From contig JAWQRM010000258.1 in the NCBI GenBank assembly GCA_033557675.1, positions 1 through 25,523 of the forward strand: a stretch of 25,523 nt of DNA, written 5' to 3'. Positions 7,626 to 17,149 of this stretch are shown piece by piece (the first letter of the stretch is position 1; each line of letters starts with the position of its first letter). Source of the stretch: Coptodactyla brooksi (lineage: Eukaryota > Arthropoda > Insecta > Coleoptera > Scarabaeidae). The position numbers and the translations under genes are program-made. The notes beneath the pieces were generated by a model that ran no database searches, was not told the DNA's origin, and worked only from the letters and a program-made list of their open reading frames with translations.

Positions 7626-10600
7626 AGGATATAAAGAGAGTAAAGTTTAGAATCTGTTACACACCCGCCATCTAGTGATGATTTTCAGAACACCTCTCAC
7701 TTCTATAACAAACAAAATATAAAGTATTCTAAAATAAAACTTAAATAAAAGAACCAAAAACAGCAAAAAAACTAAAAATAAAAAATACTAAATAACTCAA
7801 AAACCATACGTGGTAGAACTTTTTAAATTGCAGATTCGAATTCTGCACACAAAATTACATAATAATTGATATCACATGTCAGATGCAAAATGGCTATTGA
7901 CTAGTGTTATTAATTAAGATTGCTGCCAGTGCAAATGGCTTAAAAGCACAAATATCATTGTATAAAGTACAATTAGTCGAGTGACTGAGTGACAAATAAA
8001 AACATGTTTGAATTTTTGTACCATTACTAATAATAAACCCTGCATATGTCTAAATTAGATCTAAATTTTGTATTAGTTATACCATCAAATTATAAAAGTC
8101 GTCTACTACATGCAACAAATTAAGGACCTTACTCCGAAATAATTATTATCTCATAAGATGCTTAAAGAAAGAAATAGCACGCCTGGCTGCCCAAAAAGGT
8201 AATATTAATATAAGAAAATATTGTTGTACATTAAAGGAAGACGTGACTAAGTATTCCGTTGTCCCGGGCCCTGGATTTCTCTTACAAGGTTGTTAACTTA
8301 AATCTCAAATTTAATACGCACAGCTTCCATGAAATTACATTCGCCATACGTGCACAGATTTAGAACAGTTGTTTTGCGAATTCGCCGCCTCACCCCACAA
8401 CGTAACTACGAGACCGAGTGAGTTACACGGCCCCCGGGAATTGTACAGGTCCCCATGCAACTCGGAATTAATGTAGGTGTTGAATAGTGTTAGGTCTTTA
8501 AAGAGGCCCTCCGCTTTTCAGCCCTTGTTTGATCCCGTTGTGCTGAATGAATTTCGGTGCATTTTTAATCTTTCTGTTTGCGCCACCGCAATTTATTTCG
8601 TGCTACAACTGATTGTATGGCTTGAGAACATTTAAATAGTTTTCCCTTAGAAATCACTTTCAAGAGTGACGATATTTACTTTGCGATTTAGGTGTGGCGA
8701 CATTTATACATCACTTGGAAAATTAGTGCAATTGCAGTAGAAACAAAGCTTTGTTTCTCCAGAGGGGCTAAACAACGTCTTATTGTTTCACTATCACATA
8801 TAACTTTGAATATTTAAAATGCTGTTACCAATAAACGTCTACAATCGAACTTTGGCGAAGGCGAACGAACGTGTTCGGCGTTCTTATAGCAAAAATCTGA
8901 CCATGAATCCCAAAGTCTAGAAGTCTACATAACTGACAAATGGTGACGTAAAAATAAAATATAAATAAAGCGTTTTGATATTTAAACTTGTATGTATTGA
9001 AATTGTAATTTTTATTTTAAAATACAAAACCATTTTTTTCAATGAGATTGGTAAACCTGATGATATGGAATGATATGAGATTACTTAGTGTTCGGCTCTA
9101 TAAAGAAGAGACGGGCAAGGGATCAGCAGCTTCTGTACAGTGACTCATAATGCAGAATATAAAATACCCTGCATTATGGGTATATGCTTTTGTAACCAGA
9201 ACTTGTGGTATCCATGTTCAAAATTGCTTCTGTATTAGTGCGGAATCATCTGAGTTTGTGAGTCTACTTGCAAAAGGATCCAGCACCCATTCCGGGATAA
9301 CCAACTAAGAAATGTGTTCAAATATTTGGCTGAGGCCAGAATGAAGAGTCGTTAAGTTTTGGCAAGATAGTAGAGCTAGCTAAGTTTTTGAAAGATTTGG
9401 AAATTGAGAACATTCAGCTCTCCCCAAATTTAATTGACCACCTTGTAGCTTCAAATTGGTTTTATTAAATTTGTCATACAAACTATGTTATTTTTTGAAT
9501 TAATTAAATTGAACCACAAAACATTGTCTTCACTTTTCAGGAATTCCAACGCTGAATCAAAGAGTGCATAAAGTCATTCCCAACTTAGTTGCTTAAGTAG
9601 TAAAAGATTATAATCTTCATCATTTTCCAAACAATCTTCAGCAAATAATCTCTCATTCCCTATTATTCCAGTAACCGCTCTAATGACCAAAATAGTTAAG
9701 ATACACTGGATAGCTTCCAGTGTATATTAGCTATTTTCCATGCTATCTAGTGGTTTTCCATCTATTCTGTGCTTTATTTTCCTGCTGTATTTTCCAGCTT
9801 ATCCAGCTCACTTGTTACTAAACCAAAGATTCCAAAAATCCGCAACCCTGTTATTCTGTGCTTCACATATGAAACCGAAAATTTTAATTTCTGATTTCTT
9901 TAACAGGAAATGATATTTAAGAATTGATAAAAAGGCAGTTTTTGTCGTTTGCTGTGGCTTTGAGGTCCTATTCAAAATCCTAGATAAAATCAGAAGTTGC
10001 GTTTTGTGATGTTTTGATTTTGTATAAAATCTTAAAGCATTTGCTAAGATTTGAAATTATCTGTATTCTATACAACGTAACAATCAATACATAATAACTT
10101 ATCAAATCAAATACTAATCAATTATTAATCAAATACGTTATTTAAGTCGAGCAATATTAAAGAACAATGAATTAATTCTTCTAAAGAATCCAAATTAGCG
10201 CCATGGTAAATTCAGTTAAATTATGATTAATTTGGAGTAATTACCCTGCGCTGCAATTGCAATAATGATCACGACAAGAGATGAAAAAGGACTAAGGATA
10301 TTAGGAACGAGTAAACTGTAATTATAAAGCTATATAGCGTTTTACAAATGTGCATTTAGTGGAATATATGTGTACATTTATAGTCACGTTAATGTCAAGT
10401 TAAAGAATTTTCCACTCTTTATACACGAAGCTTTTTTCGTATTACATCAATTCTAACATCACGCAAACATACCACTAACCACCGCTGCTGAATTCAGTTT
10501 AAATATATAATAGTAATGCTGAATACGTTATACGTTAAAAGAGAAACACATTTTTCTAAATTGAAACTAAATTCAAAGTGTAGATTATTATACAAAAATA

Positions 10601-10899
10601 CAAGAAGTAGAGAATTACAGTTAATAAAAGAGGGTGATAAGAGTGACTCTCAAGTCTTATAAGGATTTCAAAGATATCATAATATACTGGGTGTTCCATT
10701 TAATTCCATTTTATTTTTATAACTCGAGAAGTAGTTTTTACTCAATTTTATGTAGATTACAAAAACATATTTTGTTGCAAAAAGTTGTAAAATGTGACCA
10801 GATTATATAATAGCCACAGATTACTAAGCTACGGGTACTAAGCCACAGATTCCAAACCCACTACCTTATATGGAAGCAATACTTTTCGGGATCGTTGAC
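7626..10899. other. non-coding stretch without recognisable genes
   Basis: Nothing coding found on either strand. 7650-8240 is very AT-rich. 8240-8900 is richer in GC and looks like unique sequence. Small symmetric sites are a perfect 20-bp palindrome at 8739-8758, an inverted repeat at 9146-9178 (CATAATGCAG/CTGCATTATG) and another at 9701-9725 (ATACACTGGA/TCCAGTGTAT). At 10687 the sequence CTGGGTGTTCCATTTAATTC beside TA resembles a DNA-transposon terminus, but I found no partner. Confidence 0.5.
8739..8758. repeat. perfect 20-bp palindrome
   Basis: AGAAACAAAGCTTTGTTTCT equals its own reverse complement, with no spacer. No flanking repeat or gene explains it. A protein-binding site or chance are both possible. 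Confidence 0.6.
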
Positions 10900-11945
10900 T
10901 GAAAACATAGAAGAAGAAATTATAGAGGAATATAGAGAGGTGGAGGAAAAGCAAAGCTCAAATTAATAAAGACAATATGAATGAAGCAATTGAGCTACTG
11001 AAGATAGGGAAGACTCTAAATAGCGATAACATAGCTCCGTGATGTATTAAATATATGGGGGGTAGTAGCAATGACAGTTATCATTCTACTTAATAAAAAC
11101 GTAAAATGCATAAGGAAACATGTGACCATTCCAGAGGAATTTCGTTACTCAATGTGGTGGCACAGATATATGAGAGCACTTGAGCAAACAGGTTGGAGCA
11201 CAATTGGAGTAATGTGTGTATTTTATAGATATATCTAAGGCTTTCGATAGTGCAAATACAGCAGAAATATATAACGTACTAAGGATACACAATATAAAAG
11301 CGGAAATATTTGAGGCCATTAGGAGGATCCACAGGAGAGTCCACAACACTATACACCCAATAAGATATAACAACCAGATATCTTACGAATCTGAAACAAA
11401 AAAACCCGAATGAATAAAAATATTACAAATATACAATTAATATTATGTCCCAGGTAGAACAGTCTACGTCCAGTCCAAGTTTCGTAATTTTTGAGTGGTT
11501 ACTTTGACGAAAAAAAATTGGTAAAGACAAGCTTTCATCTTGAGCTGCAGGAAAACCGCATAGAAAATTGAATTTTTTGTATGATACTAAGAAATAAATG
11601 CCAAATGTAACCAGGTGTTCTTCAAATTTTTCGGTGACATAATTTCAAAAATACAAGCCTTCAAACACAGGGCTCAATTATTCTGAATCCGATAACAGTA
11701 TGTGCTGATGATCTAATTCTGATAGATAATAAATGCGAAATCTGCAAACATCACAAAGGTTTAGTTAACGGCTATAAAAAGGTTTATAGATAACTACTGA
11801 AAAACCTAATATCATGCTAGTCAATAAACATCAAAAAATTTCAAAAATAAACATGCATATAATGGATGGTAGAAAGGCATGGAAATGGAAAATAGCACTA
11901 CAACTCGAATCTGTAACAAATCTAGCTTTAACAGAAGACAGTGAA
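10900..11945 (+). pseudogene. non-LTR retrotransposon reverse transcriptase, degenerate
   Basis: The enzyme copies element RNA at a nicked chromosomal target. Visible on the plus strand in the expected order: EAIELLKIGKTLNSDNIAP (about 10983-11039), the start of the polymerase domain; RGISLLNVVAQIYE (about 11133-11174); FIDISKAFDSAN (about 11222-11257), motif A with its catalytic Asp; a gap with no clear homology (about 11420-11660); VCADDLILIDN (about 11701-11733), motif C with the Asp pair but Cys-Ala in place of Tyr/Phe-Ala; TEKPNIMLVNKHQK (about 11797-11838), the start of the thumb. Homology ends near 11945, where unrelated sequence starts. Several frameshifts and stops are present. The domain style fits CR1/jockey/RTE-type elements; the clade is not resolved. 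Confidence 0.72.
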
Positions 11946-11950
11946 ATTAA

Positions 11951-11981
11951 GGGTTTGGAACCTTTGGCTTTGTAACAAAGT
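11951..11981 (+). repeat. dispersed repeat block, copy 2 (copy 1 at 1103-1133)
   Basis: It matches 1103-1133 with three differences. It lies immediately after the reverse transcriptase homology ends and about 40 bases before a hammerhead-like motif, so it probably belongs to the non-coding end of the inserted element. Confidence 0.55.
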
Positions 11982-12016
11982 AAAAACGAAGTAATCACTA
12001 CGCCAAAAGTTGAAGA

Positions 12017-12068
12017 GGGGATGTTCGACACACGTTTCACTAACCAAGTTAGCATCATCAAGAGCGAG
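12017..12068 (-). ncRNA. hammerhead-ribozyme-like motif, GUC cleavage triplet
   Basis: On the minus strand: GCTC (12065-12062), TTGATGA (12061-12055; the CUGAUGA core with C changed to U), one extra T, stem II GCTAAC/GTTAGT with loop TTG (six pairs including one G-U), GAAA, AC-GTGT-GT forming a two-pair stem III, then C at 12027 completing GUC, then GAAC, which pairs at three of four positions with GCTC as stem I. The core C3 change would be expected to abolish cleavage. The arrangement matches short-stem-III hammerheads of Penelope-like elements. Its strand is opposite to the Penelope-like coding remnant downstream. Confidence 0.42.
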
Positions 12069-12356
12069 AAGACAGTGGGCTGAGCCTATATTTGTTCGTT
12101 ATGTTGATGAATAAAATTATGAACTGACATAGATGAAATAAACTAGCATGTGCTAGTTTAGCATGTGCTAGAATGATTTAGTTCAGATAGATAAGAACAA
12201 AAAATCTCTACAGCGAAATCTACAAATATGGAGCAGAATGTTTGCATATTTTCTTCTTTGCTTCATCTTACACATTATGAGTTCCATATCTCCTGATTGA
12301 CGAGTACTGTTTTTTATTCGTAGTAAACATGTTTCAGCTTATCACATTTCTCAAGA

Positions 12357-12701
12357 TTGATGTGTTTTGTTTTCTCTTATATATGGTGGATTACTGAAGG
12401 ATCTAATAAACAATTTGAAAAACATAAACATAAACAAGAGCACAAAAATAAGCAAAATGCATCAGAAGTCACCAGCGATATGAAAACAATAGCGGGGCAA
12501 AATTACTTCCAATTCAATATCCAGCAATATATACAAGATGACGAATTACCTATTAAAGGCCTACTATCAGGAATACTATCAGAAATATTCCTGCAAAAAC
12601 TCGAAGAGGAAATAAATGAGGAAATTTCGAAAAAATATAAAATAAAAACACCCACAAATAGATTACACATTAAATTACATCAATACAAAACAATAAAATA
12701 A
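12357..12701 (+). pseudogene. Penelope-like element reverse transcriptase, fragment
   Basis: A 114-codon open frame carries NYFQFNIQQYIQDDELPIKG followed by LLSGILSEIFLQKLEE (about 12508-12612). In Penelope-like reverse transcriptases this is the stretch Q-DGL-MGSPLSGILAE-FL, a conserved polymerase motif. Homology fades after about residue 95 (EISKKYKI), and the following catalytic YVDD motif is missing. A PIFVRYVDE string at about 12077-12103, upstream and so out of order, may be a displaced piece of that motif. The ATG at 12357 is unlikely to be the true start, because the N-terminal residues have no family match. The nuclease part lies downstream at 13006-13275. Confidence 0.62.
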
Positions 12702-13005
12702 AATTTACATGTGAGAAAAAGAAAAACCAAGAAAGAAGACAAATTGAAATACAAGATTTACAGAAATTTGGTACAAACAGATAACATAATCCATTACATG
12801 CCAGCCCACCCCAAGCAACAGAAGGAAGCAACATTCTGAAGTGTTGTTTCTAAGCGCAATAGGCTGGAAACAATTCCAATGCAAAAGGTGGATTATGAAC
12901 AAGAATTAGACATCATATTACAAGAGACACAACAAAGTATTCAAGAAACACAACTTAAACATTGCACAGCCAACAATAGAAATAACCAACCTAATGGAAT
13001 AATCC
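12702..13005 (+). pseudogene. Penelope-like element linker between polymerase and nuclease, broken
   Basis: After a stop near 12838, the frame SVVSKRNRLETIPMQKVDYE (about 12839-12898) followed by QELDII resembles the conserved connector of Penelope-like proteins (L-HR---IP-----Y--EL--I). The stretch up to 13005 then drifts through stops and shifts before the nuclease frame opens. Confidence 0.45.
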
Positions 13006-13275
13006 GGAATATACAAAATCAAATGTGGCACATGTGAAACTAAATGCATCCGACACAGAGGAAGAAAGTTCAGCGATGACTATAAAGAACGCATAATATT
13101 CTATATAAAAAACATACATGATTCCAGTTACGCAGAGCATCTCCACAAAAATTCCCATCTACCTGGAAATATAGAGCAAAATTTCCAAATCACAAAAGTC
13201 TTGGATAAAAATATAAAGCTCGGTATTCAGAGGAATCTAGAAATATTTAGAGAAACTCTAAAAATCGCCCAATAA
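13006..13275 (+). pseudogene. GIY-YIG endonuclease domain of a Penelope-like element
   Basis: One uninterrupted 89-codon frame ends with TAA at 13273-13275. It starts GIYKIKCGTCETKC (the GIY motif with the CxxC-type spacing seen in Penelope-like nucleases), then IRHRGRKFSDDYKER, where the usual YIG reads CIR but the G-R-F---Y-ER core and conserved Arg remain, then SSYAEHLHKNSH with the conserved Glu, and NLEIFRE near the end. The nuclease nicks target DNA to prime reverse transcription. The YIG loss and the lack of a polymerase in frame indicate a dead element, yet this domain has no internal stop. Confidence 0.72.
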
Positions 13276-13819
13276 ATATCCAGTTAATGCCACCATATAC
13301 AAGTGTCCCAACATGATTTCCCCACCAAATATCTCGGAATTGGAAAGAAATATCGTCGCAGGAGAAAAACTGTGATATAGAGTAAGCAAAGGACTGTATG
13401 AAAAACTAAAAGCTGGCATTAATATACATAGACGATGTTCCAAAAAAAACAAGTTATATTTTTTTAAATGGAATACTATACTTTCCTCATAAACACTTTA
13501 TAGCTTCTGATTTCTTTACATTTGAGTATAAAAAACTTTTTGTTCTATAACAAAATTTTCGAAATAAATCAATAAATGTGTTCGAGTCTAGAATGCCACG
13601 TAAGATTTACTGCCCGCACAATTGAGTGTAGAGTGTTTTGCATGAAACGTCGTTATCTGCAAATACTTGTCATTAATTCATCAGTTACTTCTGAGTTATT
13701 GCTTTTGAGCCGGTTTGTGTTACTGTCTGGTATTTATTTGGTCTAAACTGTTATCATTTTATGACTATTCAACGAGTGCTGACTGGTTAAAGATACCTAC
13801 ATTTTCTAAGCGAGGTACT

Positions 13820-14205
13820 ACCAGGGTTGTTGGAGGAAGAGAGTTATGCACCTGCTCATAACGCTCTTATTGTCACAAACTTACTAAATGAACAGTTCCC
13901 CAATAGGTAGACATTATCCACTTTCTTTTCCAAATCTAACCTCTACCTCTTCCCTTCCAGATGGATTGGTACACATGGTCCCATTATTAAACTCCAAATA
14001 GATTTAATCGATTTAACTCCAAACGATTTCTTTCTCTGGGAATATTTAAAATCACAGGTTTACAACAGTGAACCTTCCGCCTTGCAAAACATGCAGCTGC
14101 GCATTGAATTTTATGCAAAATTAAGTATTTTCCAAACAAACATCGACAAAATTCGTTCCTTGCAAAGAACTCTGCACCCAATTGTGTGAGCAGCAAATCT
14201 TACGT
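13820..14205 (+). pseudogene. mariner-superfamily transposase, C-terminal half with a candidate intron
   Basis: The frame reads SYAPAHNALIVTNLLNEQFP (about 13841-13900), the block around the second catalytic Asp; the expected QDGAPAH reads ESYAPAH, so that Asp is lost. After PN, an in-frame TAG would stop translation, but a GT...AG interval (13907-13960) can be removed to give NRWIGTHGPI, as the family requires. Next comes IDLTPNDFFLWEYLKSQVYN (about 14015-14074) carrying the third acidic position as LTPND; the expected RSPD before it is changed. Then PSALQNMQLRIEF. The first catalytic Asp and the DNA-binding domain are absent. The end runs into the right arm. Confidence 0.72.
13907..13960 (+). 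other. candidate 54-bp spliceosomal intron in the transposase remnant
   Basis: Donor AATAG|GTAGAC, branch-like TCTAAC at 13935-13940, pyrimidine-rich run, acceptor CCTTCCAG|ATGG. Joining AATAG to ATGG gives Asn-Arg-Trp, exactly the expected NRWIG. Length and layout fit minimal insect introns. It might instead be a chance insertion. Its bases have no match elsewhere in the window that I could see. Confidence 0.5.
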
Positions 14206-14520
14206 AGCACTCTAGACTCGAACACATTTATTGATTTTATTGGTTTATGAAAAAAGTATAGTATTGCGTTTCAAAAAAGTATAACTTGTTTTTTGGAACA
14301 CCCAATAGGTTGTGCGCTAATGCAACCTTTTAGTTTTTCATATAGTCCTTTGCTTATCCTATATTACAGTTTTTGTCCTGCAACGATATCTCTTTCCAAT
14401 TCCCCGATGTCCGGTGGAGAAATCAGGCTGGGCCACTCTGTATAAGAAAATACAACACAACATACCCCAGTATTGAAAACATGATATCTGAAAACATCTA
14501 ACCCATAATATGGAGCAGAA

Positions 14521-14910
14521 TTTGAGTTAACAGCAGTTTGCAGATAACTATCGACAAATCTAATATCGTACTAATCAATAAACATCAAAAACCAATAAAT
14601 GTAAACATGGAAAGCAAAACATATAATTGCTAAATGGTAAAGAGATAAATAATAAATAGATAAATGGTAAAGAATGTATGAAGATCACATCCATGAACAG
14701 ATTACTACGCCAATTAAATAATAAATATGACGTGCTTGAGAAAAACTTGATAACATACGCAATGTTAACAAATGAAAAAATGATTACATACACAACAATC
14801 TTAGCAGCTACTTTGTTATATGATTGTAAAACTTGGTTGGTAACAAAATAAAAGGGCACAAGTTATGGAAATAAGATACTTAAGAAGAGTTTTGCACCAA
14901 TTCAGAATGG
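14521..14910 (+). pseudogene. non-LTR reverse transcriptase, thumb and C-terminal part
   Basis: DKSNIVLINKHQKPINVNME (about 14553-14612) parallels TEKPNIMLVNKHQK at about 11797, with DNA matching at roughly 43 of 50 positions. Further on, ITTILAATLLYDCKTWLVTK-type sequence (TTILAATLLYDCKTWLVTK ends near 14849) matches the family block (I-PILLYG-E-W-LT), then in a shifted frame AQVMEIRYLRRVLHQFRMG. These are C-terminal landmarks of the same kind of element as 10900-11945. It is either the 3' part of that element, split by later insertions, or a second related copy. Confidence 0.65.
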
Positions 14911-15739
14911 GATTCATGCCGAAACTTTCAGTTAGGTCAGTTCAGTATTGATCACGTTCTGTCGGCTGATTTGAAAGTTTGTTCGAGTCCTCGATTGTTC
15001 GTATTGAAATTATACGGTCAACTTGTTGATGTTCCAACCTGTGGGTGTGGGTTTCATATTTTTCAGGATTTTATTCCGAGTTAAAATATTCTGTAGAGCA
15101 CCACATTTCTTGCAAATAATAGATAAGATTTGACTTCAATTTTATAGACGACCAATGTAAAGGCAAGAAATATCGAATTAGGAAATCAATGGTAATAGTA
15201 TGAGGATAACATGAGTTGGCGAGAAAATAGCTTCCGCGCCATCGGGTGAATGTTCGCTTCAGCAAGCGTTAGTCAGACTTCTCAGTCCTCTACGTTATAT
15301 TAGATCCGTCTCGTTACGGCAGTTGTCACCGATAAGAAATGTGCCGATAAAAAGAGTCATCAGTTAACGCACGGTCTTGTCTGCGCTGTATTTTCCCTGC
15401 GAATCCGGCGACCGGGAAGGAAATAATCAAAGAGGCAGGACGACATTTGCTGGCCTAGTTAGGGGGGGCCACCTAGCTAGAAGATTGATTCCGTTCACAG
15501 ACAAGTCTATTGAACGCGCCTGCCGTATTGCGGCAAACTGTTGAAAAGGGACGACTTTTATTGGAACAGAAATTGCGAGTTTTACGTTTGGTCGCCTGCG
15601 CTCAATGGAATATCGCTTGCAATGAAATATATTATGTTGACGTTGGAGGTTATCAATTGAAGTTGTGCAACGAGGTTTTATAAAAAAAAAATTTAATTGA
15701 TTGGTACCTGTATTTCTTCCGTGAAATTCTCTGAATATT
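14911..15739. other. unassigned stretch, partly GC-richer
   Basis: About 15230-15600 is richer in GC than its surroundings. A minus-strand frame at 15427-15798 is open for 123 codons, but only its first codons (the start lies in mariner homology) have a family match. I tested readings on both strands for retroelement and host motifs and found none. An element leader or unique sequence are both possible. Confidence 0.4.
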
Positions 15740-16317
15740 CGAACGTTGGTAATTACTAAGTACTGCTTGGCATGCACCATATGATACACTAACATCAAAG
15801 CAGGAAGCTTTCATTGGGACGGTTGGTCCCAAAACGTCCGAAAAAATTGCCTGACATAAGCCAAATGTTATGCCAACATCATCAACAACTTTTCTGATAG
15901 AGACTCTATGATTGACCATAATCATTTTCCTCACTTTTCTTGAAGTTGTCCTTATTGACCGTACGAGCTGGGGGTAAGAATTAATGGTACATACAGCGTT
16001 TTTGTATCTTGACCATTCAAGAAGCTTCCATTTGAACTTCTGGTCCCAAAACATCCGAAAAAATTGCCTGACATGAGCCAAGTTATGTGCCAACATCATC
16101 AGCAATCTCTACTATAAACACGACTACTAGGTTGTTGATATATTGTTACCACCTCGGCTCTCGTCATCTTCAACTTCTTCACGGTCCTGTTGGAAGCGTT
16201 TATGCCACTTGTTGAGTTTTGTTTTATTGATAGGGACTCACCAAAAGCCACATTCAATATTTCCAACACGCAGCTGCACTCTATTCCATTCTTAAAGCTA
16301 AATTGAATGCAAATCAT
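15740..16317 (-). pseudogene. mariner (SETMAR-type) transposase N-terminus with duplicated helix-turn-helix block
   Basis: On the minus strand from 16314: ICIQFSFKNGIECSCVLEIL, NVAFGESLSIKQN, then REEVEDDESRGG in another frame; this is the first helix-turn-helix of mariner transposases and its linker. The second helix-turn-helix then appears more than once: ADDVGT-LGSCQAIFSDVLGP (about 16102-16035), then NHRVSIRKVVDDVGITFGLC followed by QAIFSDVLGP (about 15921-15832), and a third weaker piece, DVSVSYGACQAVL (about 15796-15758). At DNA level, 16021-16105 and 15804-15889 are direct repeats offset by 217 bases. No catalytic domain follows. Stops and shifts throughout. Confidence 0.7.
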
Positions 16318-17149
16318 AAATCTAAAGCCAAACCCGCATCCATGAATCCATATCCAAGACCAAACAGTTTATATCTTCCAGAAGGAGGTACCAGTTGACG
16401 AGATGGAGTCTTATGGTTTAGAAAGGTAAACTTGGATACATGTTCCCTTGAAAAGGTCCCGTTTTGAAATAAAATTGTATCTGTTATGTGATATACAATA
16501 TAATATAATCTATTGTTATAGATGTGTTACCTTATATGTCAGATAATAAATAAATAATTTGAGATACCTCACCAAAATCATTATAATAGAAAACACCCAT
16601 TAACACACAATAACTTATCTACCCTAGCTAACACAAACAAATAATCTAAAACCAAACACATCTATAACCATAATTATATTATAATTTGTACTAATTGCTA
16701 ATAATAGCATTATATCAACGAACTGAAATCTCAATTTATAATAACTTACAACTAATATAATTATCTCACAGAAATTATAATAATAGTAATAATAAATTGT
16801 ATAGATATATAAGCCTTAAAAAGCCGAAACCGGTAAAGCTGAATAAAATATAAAACATTAAACCAGAAGAGTATATTTTTCCTACTAAAATCTACAATAG
16901 AGGAAGTAGATTCACTGTATCTCCGTTTTACAGCGAGGTATATTGAAATCGATGAATATGGTAGAAAGAAATAATACTCTTCTGACTTAAATATAATATA
17001 TTAATAGTTTCGATCTATTTTAAAAGCTCATCTTAAAAAATTACAAGAATTAGAAATAGAGTTCTTTGTAATGGGTTAGTATTAAGTTATTTTGTTTTAT
17101 AATATTGTTAGTGGTAGGTAGGTGCCTCAAAATTTAATAGTGTATTTTA
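16318..17149. other. AT-rich non-coding stretch
   Basis: No coding signal found. 16490-17150 is dominated by A and T with short TAATAA-type runs. The 16340-16440 part is less AT-rich but has no recognisable motif. Confidence 0.5.

Larger units (their letters stand above)
13300..14440. mobile_element. mariner-superfamily element with very long inverted arms
   Basis: The left arm 13300-13641 and right arm 14160-14440 are inverted, diverged copies of each other. Outer ends are CAAGTGTCCCAACATGATTT (left) and, read from 14440 on the minus strand, CAGAGTGGCCCAGCCTGATT, each next to TA (13298-13299 and 14441-14442). The left arm has about 70 extra bases (about 13491-13560). The arms include sequence that on the right side codes for the end of the transposase, so the left end looks like an inverted copy of the right end. 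About 520 bases between the arms hold the transposase remnant. Confidence 0.78.

Noticed and set aside
10687..10710. Possible lone DNA-transposon terminus next to TA
   Set aside because: No inverted partner found within the window, so it is mentioned only as part of the gap description.
12134..12172. Palindromic doublet CTAGCATGTGCTAG as a regulatory site
   Set aside because: It is a short local duplication in non-coding DNA with no nearby gene; nothing supports a regulatory role.
14575..14859. 94-codon minus-strand hydrophobic frame
   Set aside because: Antisense of a non-LTR reverse transcriptase thumb and C-terminal region on the plus strand.
15427..15798. 123-codon minus-strand frame
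   Set aside because: Only its first codons fall in mariner homology; the remainder has no recognisable motif, so I do not call it a gene.
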